Assembly (NCBI GenBank): GCA_905221605.1
Contig: CAJNDS010002438.1
Coordinates: forward strand, 172,501 to 233,356
Source: Symbiodinium natans
Lineage: Eukaryota > Sar > Dinophyceae > Suessiales > Symbiodiniaceae
Length of the DNA: 60,856 nt
Direction: 5' to 3'
Position numbers and translations under genes: made by a program. Below the pieces are notes generated by a model, which saw only the letters and a program-made list of their open reading frames with translations, ran no database searches and was not told where the DNA came from. Position 1 is the first letter of the stretch; every line of letters starts with the position of its first letter. Positions 31,480 to 42,906 of the stretch are shown piece after piece.

Positions 31480-32345
31480 TTTGGAGTGGTTCTAAGTCTT
31501 GCTTATCGGGGGGTAAGTGTTCGTAAGTTTCAAGAAGCAAATATATATATATATATATGTGTAACACTGAATTTCAAACCCCCTTAAACCCTTAAAGGCT
31601 GCGTATGTGGGGTGGTTCTAAGTCTTGCTTATCGGGGGGTAAGTGTTCGTAAGTTTCAAGAAGCAAATATTTTTGCAACACTGAATTTTAAACCCCCTTA
31701 AACCCTTAAAGGCTGCGTATGTGGGGTGGTTCTAAGTCTTGCTTATCGGGGGGTAAGTGTTCGTAAGTTTCAAGAAGCAAATATATATGTAACACTGAAT
31801 TTTAAACCCCCTTAAACCCTTAAAGGCTGCGTATGTGGGGTGGTTCTAAGTCTTGCTTATCGGGGGGTAAGTGTTCGTAAGTTTCAAGAAGCAAATATAT
31901 ATGTAACACTGAATTTTAAACCCCCTTAAACCCTTAAAGGCTGCGTATGTGGGGTGGTTCTAAGTCTTGCTTATCGGGGGGTAAGTGTTCGTAAGTTTTC
32001 AAGAAGCAAATATATATGTAACACTGAATTTTAAACCCCCTTAAACCCTTAAAGGCTGCGTATGTGGGGTGGTTCTAAGTCTTGCTTATCGGGGGGTAAG
32101 TGTTCGTAAGTTTAAGAAGCAAATATATATGTAACCCTGAATTTTAAACCCCCTTAAACCCTTAAAGGCTGCGTATGTGGGGTGGTTCTAAGTCTTGCTT
32201 ATCGGGGGGTAAGTGTTCGTAAGTTTCAAGAAGCAAATATATATGTAACACTGAATTTTAAACCCCCTTAAACCCTTAAAGGCTGCGTATGTGGGGTGGT
32301 TCTAAGTCTTGCTTATCGGGGGGTAAGTGTTCGTAAATTTCAAGA
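31480..32345 (+). repeat. 115-bp tandem repeat, eight units, copy 2
   Basis: Same unit as 22138-22910, but eight units (starts from 31498 to 32298). Units are more homogeneous than in copy 1. Confidence 0.95.
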
Positions 32346-32459
32346 AGCTGTGAGGGTTCCAGGTCTTGCTTGTCGCGGCCACCCCCACTCGGTCCTCAAC
32401 AGGGGGACTCTCCAGGCTTTCGGCAAGACAACTTCGAAGCCTGAAACCCGAAATTCCCA

Positions 32460-34500
32460 AATGTCCATGCACTAAAGTCACAAATCGCAAGCAGTGTCCC
32501 CCGTAGTTTTTGTCGAAACAGCCTTCTCCGAACTCATAAATCGCAAGCAGTGTCCCTATGCGTTGTTGTTGCGCGCAAATATCCAAAATCACAAATCGCA
32601 AGCAGGGTCCCCATAAGATGTTGCTGTAAGATTATCTACAAAATTCATAAATCGCAAGAAGTGTTACCCGTAGTTTTTTTGCGATTATGTACCAAGTTCA
32701 CAATCACAAGCAGTGTCCGCCCTTAGATGTTTCTGCAAGAGTATGTGCCAAAATCGCAAATCGCAAGCAGTGTCCCCCGTAGTTTTTTTGTTGAAAGAAT
32801 ATGTACCAAGAACACAAATCGCAAGCAGTGTCCACCCATAGTCCTTTTTGCTGAAAGAATATATCCAAAATTCACAAATCGCAAGCAGTGTCACCCTTAG
32901 TTCTTTTGCTGTAAGAATATGCTCCCAAGTCACAAATCGCAAGCAGTGTGCCCCATGTTTTTCCTGTAAGATTATGTACCGAATTGCCAAATCGCAAGCA
33001 GTGTCCCCCTTAGCTTTTTCTACAAGAGTGCCAAACTCGCACATGGCAAGCAGTGTCCCCTGAGAGAAGATGTCCCAAAACCACAAATCGCAAGCAGTGT
33101 CCCCCATAGTTTTTGTTGAAAGCGTATTCTGCAAAGTTACATATCGCAAGCAGTGTCCCCCTTAGTTTCTTTTGCTGCAAGAAGAGGATGTCCCACAATC
33201 ACAAGTCGCAAGCAGTGTTCCCCTTAGTTTGTTACGGAATGGACATTGAGCAATCGCAAGCAGTGTCCCCATGAGAATTTGTTGATAGAATTCCAAAATC
33301 ACAAATCGCAAGCAGCGTCCCCCATAGTTTTTTGCTGAATGAAGAACTATCCAAACTCCTAAATCGCAAGCAGTGTCCCCTAATTTTTTTGCTGCAAGAA
33401 GATGCCCCAAAATCAAAAACCGCAAGCAGTGTCCCCCTTGGTTTTTGCTGAAAGAAGATGTCCCAAAATCACAAATCGCAAGCAGGGTCCCCGCTTAGTT
33501 TTTGTTGCTGCAAGAAGATGCCCCCCAAATCACAAATCCCAAGCAGTGTCCACCCATAGTCCTTTTTGCTGAAAGAATATATCCCAAATTCACAAATCGC
33601 AAGCAGTGTCACCCTTATTTTTTTGCTGTAAGGAAAATGGTCCCAAGTCACAAATCGCAAGCAGTGTGCCCGGCGTGCCCCATATTTTTCCTCTAAGCCT
33701 ATGTACCAAAACCAAGTCGCAAGCAGTGTCCCTCTTAGTTTTTTCTACAAGAGTATGTGCCAAACTCGCAAATGGCAAGCAGTGTCCCCTGAAAGAAGAT
33801 GTCCCAAAATCACAAATCGCAAGCAGTGTCTCCCATATATAGTTTTTGTTGAAGGAGTATTCTCCAAAGTTACAAATCGCAAGCAGTGTCCCCCTTAGTT
33901 TGTTTTTGCTGCAAGAAGAGGATGTCCCACAATCACAAATCGCAAGTAGTGTCCCCCTTAGTTTGTTACGGAATGTAATGGATACGTCCCCATGAGATTT
34001 TGTTGAAAGAATTCCAAAAACACAAATCGCAAGCGATGTCCCCAATAGTTTTTGCTGAATGAAGAACTATCCAAACTCCTAAATCGCAAACAGTGTCACC
34101 CTCAGTTTTCTTGCTGAAAGAGTATGTGCTAAAATCACAAATCGCAAGCCGTGTTCCCCATAGTTTTTTGCTGAATGACGAACTATCCAAACTCATAAAT
34201 CGCAAGCAGTGTCCCCCTTAGTTTTTATGCTGCAAGAAGATGTCCCAAAATCACAAATCGCAAGCAGTGTCCCCAATAAGTTTAATCCTGAAAGTATATA
34301 TGCCAAAATCACAAATCGCAAGCAGTGTCCCCCCTTAGTTTTCTTCTGAATTCACAAATCGCAAGCAGTGTCCCCCGTAGTTTTTTTTTTGAAAGAATAT
34401 GTACCAAGAACACAAATCGCAAGCAGTGTCCCCGTTAGTTGCTACGGAATATATCAACAATTGACAAGTCGCAAGCAGAGTCCACAAATGTTTTGTTGTA
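32460..34500 (+). repeat. About 60-bp satellite, copy 2
   Basis: Copy of 23016-25060 with point differences and one rearranged unit near 34380-34430. Confidence 0.9.
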
Positions 34501-37500
34501 AGAACCTATCCAAAATGTCAATGGCAAAGGCACGTGCGCTACTGTCTCAATGAAATTACGTAATTGAGCACATATAGACTAGGAAGTAAAAACATTATAT
34601 ATATATATATATGAACGAGCAGCCTTTCGGTCCATTTCGCTCATGTGTTTTGTTTAATGCTGGAGGGCTAGGTGCTGGGTGTTTTCGGGCTGTGGGTTGG
34701 CACGAATGGGTAAAAGTCTGAAGCTGCAACGCGAACCCATGAAATGAAACTCGGGCGGAGTGTTTTCGCTGTTTAGCTTGCCAGCGCCCCTCATCGATCC
34801 AAGTGTTATAGATAAATGAAGAACACAAGTTCGAAAAGACATAGGCAAGCAGCGTGCAAGAACAGCAACGTGAACAGTTATCATGACCACAAAACCACGA
34901 ATTCGTTTTCAGAATAGCAGTGTAGGATTTTTTGCTCGTGTCATGGATCCATGAGCAAACCGCATTTTAAATGTAGCCAAAAACAACAATGCAAGTCCAA
35001 AAGACAAGATAAAATAGGACGTCGGATTATTCGGCATGTGCATCTTTAAAGTTTTTTGACAATATACATATACGAGCGTTTGATAGGAATGAAACAAACG
35101 CAACGAAAGAGACCCCAAAAGTCCCGGCTATGTCCCGGCTATTTTGTATAGTGTAGTGTAGTATAGAGTTTCTGGTAGTTTTAGCATTCGTGTTAGTACT
35201 ATTATTGGTCTTGGTCTTGGTGCTGGTACCTAGTCTGGCAGCGGTAAAGTATTCGTGTAGTATCAGCATAGTACTCGTATGGTATCGAGGAAAAGTCACA
35301 GCGTCCTTGCAAGGGCCTTGCTTTCGGATCGCGCTAACACAAAATATAATGAACATGAGCAATGCCAGCACTGCTAAGAACGCTATTGATATGAACAGTA
35401 AACATGGTGATATTGTTATGCGGATTCATTACTTTATACCGTTGCCTGGTGACTAAATGGTTTTCTCATTGTTCTTTGCTTGCACAAGCAAAAATTCTTA
35501 GTTCCTATTGATTTAATGTACGGTTGCCCAGTGATTCAGTTCCTACGTATTGTGGGTCACAACGCTCCCTACACCATGTGCTTGTATAAAAATATGTACT
35601 TGGTTCTCGCAACACTCATTGATATCATATACAGTTTCCCAGTGATTTCTTGAGTTTTTCTACTATCCCTATGTGGCGTATGCCACAGCATTCCCTACAC
35701 CATGTGCTCGTAAATTTACCTGGTTCCACACCACATACTGATTTAATATACGGTGGCCTAGTTATTTCATAGTCTTCTCACTGCTCCTATGTGGTGTCGG
35801 TCAACAAATGACCTACACCATGTGTTTGTGTGACGAAATTTACTTGGTTCCTACAACACTCATTGATGTCATAGAGAGCCCCCGAGTGATTTCTTGCTGT
35901 TATCACTATCGCTCTGCGGCGTGGGCCACAAAGTTCCCTGCACCACGTACTTCTAGAAAAATTATGAGTTTACTTGGTTTCTAAATCACTCATTGGTTTG
36001 CACGGTTGCCCGAAAGAGTCTCTAGAATACCAAAACCCAAAGTCTTCCAAAATAAGCCGAAAGGATCACCGGAAAAGCCCTGGAAGGCTTGTGCTAGAGT
36101 ATTCCAGAATCGCTGAAGCGCGCAGCCGTAGAGTATCCTCGTAAAGTCCCTAGAGCGCACAAGACCAAACTATGCCCAAAGAGTCACTGGAGTACTAACC
36201 GCAAACCATCCTGCAGCTAAAATGCAGCTCAAGAAGTAAACCTTTCTTCATGTTTATAGGAATGGTCCCAATACTACTAATATCAGTAGCGTGATACTAG
36301 TATTATATTCAGCAATGTTCGGTATAGTAGGCGTATTAGCTTACTAGCATGATCAATAGCATAACTAAAAGTAAATGACAAGAAATTGCAATTCCAGTTA
36401 CAACATTACCAAGCTTACTAGTGTCATAAATTGTATTAGGCTTGCTAGCACTCATGTTACTCGCATTAATCATATTACTAATTGATCTCATATTATAATC
36501 TTATCGGACTAATCATGCCACAGGGGCTAATGACGCTATGGTACTATTGTTAGTGACATTGTTGAGTTTCCCAGTGGTGGGCTAAAAAACATTGCTCACA
36601 ACACTGATGTTGCACCCTCTTTAGACCTGCCCCCCTCCCCCTTTCTTGTTCCTGTTTACACTGTCCACGGGATATATATGAATTTATTAGAGAGGAGTTA
36701 GGATAAGTTTACAGGGCAGCGATGCCCAGCAATCCTTTAAAGGCGCGCCGCGTGGAATTTTCTTACGGCGCCCGGACGGTTTGCCTTTATTCAGGATCCC
36801 AACGCGCGCCCCCAAACCCAAACACTCGGAGTGTCCTGAACAGCCCGGCCATTTTTGACTTTGTTCAGGAGGCCCCTACTAAAGAGTGTGGAACATTAAT
36901 AGTACTCGCACTAGTCATATGGCTAATCTCGACAGATAGTGCAGTTTCGTAGTAGACTTGTCAAAAGACATATGCACTACCAGCAAGATTAGGATGATTA
37001 GGATTGTCGTGATGTTAGTGTTAATTAGCAATCCTGCCAACGCACTGCAATGTTATTTGGTGATATTGAAGTCACGAACTGTCAAATTGGGAGCATAAGA
37101 TGTGTCAAACTTATGCTTAGCACAAGTAATCCTCGACTTCGAATGTTCCGCACAACACGCCATGCTTTTTGCTTATATTGACAGCTCGCGCTAGGACTAG
37201 TACTTATATTGCGAACATTACCAATAGTACTCACATAAGTCATAATATGTTCATAATGTTAGTTGTGCTTCCAATGCTAGGAACACCAGTAAGCATACTA
37301 TTGCCATCGCATCAGCATTATAAAGATCACAAACACTAATAAGTGAACAAGCCGCAGATGAAAACAAAGAAAGCTGCAGAAAACAAGTGCATTTAAGATA
37401 TGCAACACCGGTGTGGAGGGTTGATCGTTTTGTTGCATCCAAACGGATAAATAAGTTAGATGTGCGACTTGTCTAAAACACAAGCATCAACAGTAATGGT

Positions 37501-37657
37501 ATCCACAGACACAAGGCGAAGTTGACTCTCAAGTAGAACTTATGGTTCCTACAAAAGTATAAATATACACTTACATACTAAATTGTTTATATTCCGTATT
37601 TAAAGCGAAAAGAAAAGCTCTATGCTAAATAAACCCTAAAGGTTCCGGGCTCATATA
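34501..37657. other. AT-rich gene-free part of block copy 2
   Basis: Copy of 25061-28256, including the 130-bp diverged repeat (about 35487-36010). No supported gene. Confidence 0.6.
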
Positions 37658-38204
37658 TATATAGCATAATCACATATAAAACCATATAAATAAAAGATAA
37701 TAAACATATATATATATACATATATAACTGTTATCTTAGTATCATATTGCACAAGTAAGCGCAAGAACGAGCTGGAACAAGGCACATCTGCGGCCAAGCG
37801 GCTCGCCGATTGGCATAAAACACCGAGAGCACAGGGTCACTTCCTCGCCATCGGAATTCACATCCCAGAGCCGCTGAGCACGAAATGCGCCCTGGACCAG
37901 ATTTGAAGGCATGTGGGGTTCATTTCTTGGTACACTTCTCGATTTATGCGTTCATTTAAGGTTTAGGGTTTATAGTTTATAGGGTGTAGGGTATAGGGTT
38001 TAGGGTTTAGGGTCAACCGATTCACGTCTGGTGGAGCCATGAAGCCAGGCCTTTCGCTTCTGCTTGAAAGCCTCGGCAGCCTGGCTATGGAATCTATATT
38101 ATATTTCTATATTCATACACTAAAAAAAGACTGTGACTATGCAAAGCGTACTAGGAATTCTGAAAAATAGAATATATATATATATATATATATACATGTA
38201 TACA
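37658..38204. other. Spacer with TA runs and a TTTAGGG remnant
   Basis: (TA)n at 37657-37722 and 38168-38194, degenerate TTTAGGG/TTTATAGGG at 37960-38012. No convincing exon. Confidence 0.4.
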
Positions 38205-38660
38205 TATTGGCTACCGCTTCCTGGGCAAGGGCCTGGATTGCTTCGTCGCAAGTCTGCTTGGCAACCTTCTGCGGATGATGCCAAGGAAATGCCTGTCATA
38301 GAAGAACTGTGAGAAAAAAAGCCAACATTCAAGTAAGCAACGCTGGAGACGCCCAAGGAATTAAACACTGAAAGTGCCCGCTGGAGTCGCTGGAGGTGGC
38401 GAAGTTTGGGACTCATGCTGACGAAAGGAACAGCCTGAGATCGGGCCTTGCGATTGTACCCTTGACGCGACCCGTCGCGCGACTCCCCGAACTTGGAGTT
38501 GTACTGGCGGAGGGCTTCCTGCACAGGTGAACAGACGCTGCTGCACGAAATCGTGCATCCGCCTCCGAACAAGTGTAACACTTGCTGAGATCTGCCGAGC
38601 TGTGCGCCAAATCACCCTGTCCTTCTCGTCTGCAGTGATCTTGTCACTGGTCAAGCCGTT
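38205..38660 (-). CDS. Candidate multi-exon gene, basic protein of unknown family
   Basis: Segments in order: about 38535-38660 (DKITADEKDRVIWRTARQIS then VTLVRRRMHDFVQQR), about 38330-38525 (EALRQYNSKFGESRDGSRQG, FVSMSPKLRHLQRLQRALSV), and about 38210-38290 (PQKVAKQTCDEAIQALAQEA). All are on the minus strand with plausible CAG acceptors. A plus-strand shadow frame (38527-38829) is less convincing. Confidence 0.4.
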
Positions 38661-38879
38661 CTGCCAAGCACTTCGTGACTGGTTGCTTAATGATCCTGCT
38701 GCACCCTCGACTGCGAAGGGAACCTACTGGTTTCTCGCGTCTGCGAGGGTTGTGCTCGCTACACGCACTCAAGCTGACCCTTGGTCTTTGGTGCCTTTGG
38801 GCTCTCCTTGTCGCTGTCGCCACTTGTGACCTGGGTTCTCGTGAAAAAAAAAAGGAGGGAGGCTAGCTTAGACCATTAA

Positions 38880-39160
38880 GGTACGGTCCATTCGGTCTAC
38901 GCCACTCCAAGACTCCAGCACATGGCGCGTTCTGGCTATCACCGCCATCACTGGTTGAATCCTCGCTCACATCTGCCTCCTCCTTGCAGACGGACAGATG
39001 TAAACAAACAACCGCGACTGACGCGGTCAAGGCACAAGGCTGACACAACTTTCCGAAAGTCCTTCTCGCAGCTGACCTCGGGCACCTTAACCAGCAAGTC
39101 CTGTTCTTGGAAACCAACAAAGCACAAACACAGCACAGTTCCCAGAAGCCGCTGCTAAAC
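38880..39160 (-). CDS. Candidate exon(s), unknown protein
   Basis: About 39000-39130 reads VGFQEQDLLVKVPEVSCEKD then FRKVVSALCLDRVSRG; a second frame (38890-39000) reads EEADVSEDSTSDGGDSQNAP. They may be two exons of one gene. No family. Confidence 0.35.
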
Positions 39161-39177
39161 ATGGAAGTGCTTTGAAG

Positions 39178-39392
39178 TCATAGCTTGAACCGAAGGATCA
39201 CGATTGCTGCGTCGTCCTTGTCTTTCAAGGAGATCGTGACCCAGCCCCGAGATGGGCCCTGACCCTCGATGAGCTCATAGTGAAGCCGACCCTCGAAACA
39301 CTCCAGGCCCTTGGCGCGGTCACCAAGATGTTTGAGGCTATTCTTTAGGGCCTTTGCCAGACAAGGAGCATATGTCCGTCGCGTCCCAGATG
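39178..39392 (-). CDS. Terminal exon, unknown protein
   Basis: Reads YAPCLAKALKNSLKHLGDRA, then HYELIEGQGPSRGWVTISLK, ending VILRFKL and a stop at 39178. Convincing composition. Immediately upstream lies a (TA)n run (39393-39414), so the acceptor must be inside or beyond it. No family recognised. Confidence 0.45.
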
Positions 39393-39535
39393 TATATATA
39401 TATATATATATATAATACATGTGCACCATCGACCCCCTACTACTCGTGCGCTTGCGTTGCGTGCTCCGACTGCCAAACGAAACTAGCAGCCTTGAAGCAA
39501 GCCTAAGCCACAATTAACCGTCTGAGCGGTCGTTC

Positions 39536-39707
39536 ATGAACACTGTTCCCCAAAGCGACAATGAACCCCTCTACACATACTTTCTTAGAACCCTCAACGA
39601 TGAACTGGCAGCTGCCAGTGACGTGGACTACATCTTCCCTGAAGAGTCTGCAGACGTTGTGCGTGCAAAAACACGATGGCTTGCCTCCATTCGTGACTTG
39701 TACTTGC
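39536..39707 (+). CDS. Candidate plus-strand exon
   Basis: Reads DNEPLYTYFLRTLNDELAAA then DVDYIFPEESADVVRAKTRW, and runs into GTTGGG near 39708, a possible donor. It is one of the few protein-like segments on the plus strand. The minus-strand frame here is poorer. Unknown family. Confidence 0.35.
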
Positions 39708-39869
39708 AATGTTGGGTTTACGGTTTGGGGTTTAGGGTTGCAACATGTTGCCGTACACATTTTTGTGTGCTAGTGTGGGGCGCGTTCTGAACCCCGTGTT
39801 TACTACATGCGGCAGTTTGGTACACATGACACACACAGCAAACCCGACGAAGCTTAGACCCAACTCCTG

Positions 39870-40000
39870 AAATATGTATATATGTTATATGATATACGAC
39901 AAGTTATACGATATGTACATGTATACGTATGTATATATACATACATACATAATATATATGTATGTATGTATGTGTGTGTGCTTATGTATACAACTCTGTA
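39870..40000. repeat. TATG/TACA microsatellite region
   Basis: ATATGTATAC-type purine-pyrimidine alternation with TATG tetranucleotides (39955-39985). Confidence 0.7.
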
Positions 40001-40026
40001 CCCAAAGCCCTAAACCCAAAACCCTG

Positions 40027-40140
40027 GCCAACCCCCGCCCCAACATTTGCTGGTGGACCCAGGCCTTCACCTTTGCCCCCGTGGCCAGGCGCTGCGATTC
40101 CGCCGAGGACTCCAGGCCCTGGGCAGCGCGGACCTCTTTT
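40027..40140 (-). CDS. Exon bracketed by telomere-type repeats
   Basis: Reads RAAQGLESSAESQRLATGAK then VKAWVHQQMLGRGLA. The acceptor side (40141-40260) has sense CCAAACCC/CCCTAAA and the donor side runs into GGTTTTGGGTTTAGGG. Helical; family unknown. Confidence 0.45.
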
Positions 40141-41410
40141 GGAGGATGGGGGTTTCAATGGGGTTTGGGGGGTTTGGGGGTTTTAGGGTTTAGGGTTTAG
40201 GGTTTGGGGAGTTTGGGGGTTTTAGGGATGAAGGTTATGGGGTTTGAGGTTTGGGGGGTTTCGGCTCTCACACTCGCACAAGGCCCGCAAGGCATCGGTT
40301 GGTAGGTCACGAAAGCTTGTGTGAGACACGGAGTCTCGTTTCAAACTCCCACGGTCCTGCCAGCAGTCCCTGTTCTCTTCAAAAGTCCCAAATCCCAACC
40401 GTACTAATCCCTACAAAACAGTGCCACACAACTCTCAACCCACGAGTCAGAGAAACTGCGGGACCTCATTCAACATTGACATGGTGATACTCAAATCCCT
40501 ACCTGCCCTTCATCATATCGCCTGCTACTCCGGCACTTCAACCCTTCATTCAGCACTGCTCTTTTCTTTCAAGCTTCTTCCTAATCATCCTCCGGACTAC
40601 TCAAATTGCTCTTGCTCATAGGCTCCATGGTCCAGCCAATTCGCTGGCATATCTAGAGGTCCAGCAGATCACATGCTACAGGCCGGGCCAGGCCTGCAAG
40701 CAGCCCCTCACGCCAGGTTTGTACAGGATGGGAGTTGGATTTTTGTAAAAAATTAGAACTAAGCTTCTTGTGATACCCTCACTGCATGCAAAACTGGGCT
40801 CCGTGCAATGATACCACCCCGCTCAGCACCACCCACCTGAGCGAGGTTGTCTGCGCTGCATGATCCGCATACCGTGGAGACCCACAGCCAGACACGGGGA
40901 GACTACCACACGCCTGCTTGACGGCAATTGAAGGTCAGCATGCCTGCATGCTGCTGAGGAGATGGCCACAGTCCACAGGCCCGAAGCACTCATCGCGCAG
41001 CCTCGATTCTGAGGTAGCATAAGGTCGCTTCAACAGAACACCATACCCTGAACCGTTTACCTTGCACCCTGAACCTTTTTCCTTGCACCCTGAACCCTTT
41101 TTTTTTGCACCCTGAACCCATTTTTTTCTGCACCCGAAAGACCCTCAACACCCTGAGCATAACGGAGCTCTCCAAGGAGCTCCAGCCGTCCGCCGCGGGA
41201 GGTTGGATTCCCGGGCCGGGTTCTTACCAGCTTTGAGCTTGCCATTCAGCGGGCACAGGCGAGCACCATGAGCTAGATACATCTGAGCTTTTGGGGGGTT
41301 GAGTTTAGGGTTTAGGTTTTTTGCTGTTTGTTTGTAGGTTTTTAGGGTTTTAGGGCTTCAGGGGATCATGGGATAGAAGAAGCAAAACTCCTTTTTGTCC
41401 CGGATCCTTT
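40141..41410. other. Spacer, weak frames only
   Basis: TTTGGGG/TTTAGGG repeats at 40150-40260. A weak minus frame at about 40304-40380 reads EQGLLAGPWEFETRLRVSHK. Four copies of a GCACCCTGAACC-T-tract unit lie at 41050-41130. Nothing firm. Confidence 0.3.
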
Positions 41411-41413
41411 TCA

Positions 41414-41530
41414 GGTGGGGTGGTGCGCGTCGATGAGCTGTCCCACCAAGTCGTGGAACATTGTATCGACTCCTTCGCTTGTCCTCAGCTCTGAGGAACG
41501 TCTTGGGAGCTCATGGTCCGTGGCAGTCTA
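41414..41530 (-). CDS. Candidate exon, unknown protein
   Basis: Reads DHELPRRSSELRTSEGVDTM then FHDLVGQLIDAHHPT. Strong protein character, dominant strand. A K/R-rich frame just downstream (KRIRDKKEF) is offset and may be the next exon. Family unknown. Confidence 0.4.
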
Positions 41531-41663
41531 ACATCCTGCTTTACCCGTTTAGCCGATGATGTAGTGGATACCTAGTTCCCCAATTTTCTACGAAGAATGA
41601 GTCAGATGAGGTAAGTCGGACCGGCCATCACCGACTTCCGGCTTCAGCATGTGCAAGAACTTT

Positions 41664-41879
41664 TCACAACCTATCTTCCAAGGATAAAGGTCTGCTGTGA
41701 AGACTGTGGAAATGCAAAGCACCTGATGCATGAAGCCAAGTAGGCGCCAAGTCCGACTGCTGAGGCAGGAGCCGGGCGGAGACCTCCTTGGCTCCAGGAA
41801 AACAGAACTGCCATCGCAAGTTCAGTTCAGCTTTGCATTGCGGCATCGACTTGCAAAGCGGTTCTTGTGCCCCATGCAA
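41664..41879 (-). CDS. Weak candidate exon
   Basis: An open frame ending PLSLEDRL-stop with moderately protein-like content (KAELNLRWQFCFPGAKEVSA). No splice evidence; could be chance. Confidence 0.2.
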   Translation of the reverse strand: MHGAQEPLCKSMPQCKAELNLRWQFCFPGAKEVSARLLPQQSDLAPTWLHASGALHFHSLHSRPLSLEDRL

Positions 41880-41884
41880 TTTTT

Positions 41885-41988
41885 TGGCTGAATACCATAG
41901 CCCAAAAAAGGTTATAGTAGGATTCTATATATCCAAAAAAGTTCAAGGTTTACCTACTACCCAGTCCCTAAGAACCTAAGTACTAAGC
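41885..41988. mobile_element. Introner-like element, family G
   Basis: AAAAAAGGTTATAGTAGGATTC and a mirrored AAAAAAGTTCAAGGTTTACC, then CTACTACCCAGTCCCTAAG,AACC; similar to 10026-10100 and 11330-11397. It abuts the exon at 41990-42107. Confidence 0.4.
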
Positions 41989-41989
41989 A

Positions 41990-42107
41990 GGGTCAGGGGT
42001 CGAAGTAGCACATGGAGTGTCGCTGTGCAAAGGGTTTCGCCGCCTCCGCAGCCTCTTTGTGCTCCTTCCGCAGGTCAACCTCGAGCTCCATGTGGCTTTT
42101 CTCATTA
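41990..42107 (-). CDS. Coiled-coil exon
   Basis: Reads KSHMELEVDLRKEHKEAAEA then AKPFAQRHSMCYFDP. The acceptor CCCTAATTAATGAG lies directly beside a long TTTAGGG array, CCCTAAA in sense. Part of an unidentified gene, perhaps with 42463-42557. Confidence 0.45.
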
Positions 42108-42110
42108 ATT

Positions 42111-42312
42111 AGGGTTTAGGGTTTAGGGTTTAGGGTTTAGGGTTTAGGGTTTAGGGTTTAGGGTTTAGGGTTTAGGGTTTAGGGTTTAGGGTTTAGGGTT
42201 TAGGGTTTAGGGTTTAGGTTTTTTTTTTTTGCCACCTGCCGGGTTTAGGGTTTAGGGTTTAGGGTTTAGGGTTGAGGGTTTAGGGTTTAGGGTTTAGGGT
42301 TTAGGGTTTAGG
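42111..42312 (+). repeat. Two TTTAGGG arrays
   Basis: About 15 perfect heptamers (42111-42215), a T tract with TTGCCACCTGCC, then ten more (42240-42312). The longest interstitial telomere-type array of the window. Confidence 0.97.
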
Positions 42313-42462
42313 AGTAAACTTGTGACTAAGCGAAAGCCGAGCTGCCTTATTTGCCACCTCGGCTGTCATGTGGCCACATGGAGTGGGTAGCCCACCATGC
42401 ACATGCGCCTCTCAGACTGCACCCTTATCTTGATCTTAAGCCCTACGGCCCTACATCCCTTT

Positions 42463-42557
42463 GGAGCAAGGGACGATACCCTTGACCACATCTGGGCGAC
42501 AATGTCGGTCCATCGACTCGAGAAACCGCGACAGCTCCTCTACATACACATTTGCAG
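42463..42557 (-). CDS. Exon, unknown protein
   Basis: Reads VYVEELSRFLESMDRHCRPD then VVKGIVPCSKG. Good protein character; sense CCCTAAACCC lies on the acceptor side. Probably the same gene as 41990-42107. Confidence 0.45.
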
Positions 42558-42583
42558 GGTTTAGGGCTTCTGCTGCATGATCT

Positions 42584-42650
42584 GAGGGTTTAGGGTTTAG
42601 GGTTTAGGGTTTAGGGTTTAGGGTTTAGGGTTTAGGGTTTAGGGTTTAAG
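42584..42650 (+). repeat. TTTAGGG array
   Basis: Nine heptamers following the shared segment GGCTTCTGCTGCATGATCTG, which recurs at 50485-50505. Confidence 0.95.
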
Positions 42651-42793
42651 CAGGGTTTAGTCTATGAGCCATCTGACCCAGGAGAGGGGCAAGCATGTGG
42701 GAGGCGATTCTTTCTTCGACTAGAACGACTTGCTACTCTGCACGAGCGAACTTCTGCTCGTTATGTAAAGTTAGAGCTGTCCAGCAGCAGTTT

Positions 42794-42906
42794 ACAATTT
42801 GGGGGTTTGCGATAATGAGGGGCCCTTAGTTTTTGACGCCCAAATAGTAGGACCCCCTTATCATCAGGACCCCAATAAGGAACCCCCCAACATCGTCAAC
42901 CCCCAT
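42794..42906 (-). mobile_element. Introner-like element, family A, in GTPase-like gene
   Basis: Inverted ends TTTGGGGGTTTGCGATAATG and CATCGTCAACCCCCATTTG, with internal TAGTAGGACCCCC and AGGACCCCAATAAGG. It starts right at the end of the exon ending WTELPGAN. Confidence 0.75.

Larger units (their letters stand above)
28357..37657 (+). repeat. Second copy of the 9.3-9.4 kb block
   Basis: The order of sub-repeats is the same as in copy 1. The offset is 9322 bp at the GC tract (21022 matches 30344) and 9405 bp at 27317/36722. Nearly identical by eye with scattered substitutions, a 37-bp deletion, shorter TA runs and one extra 115-bp unit. The right edge continues past the point where copy 1 is cut by the gap. 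Confidence 0.9.

Noticed and set aside
42111-42312. True chromosome end (telomere)
   Set aside because: Arrays are short, in both orientations, and have exons on both sides; they are interstitial.
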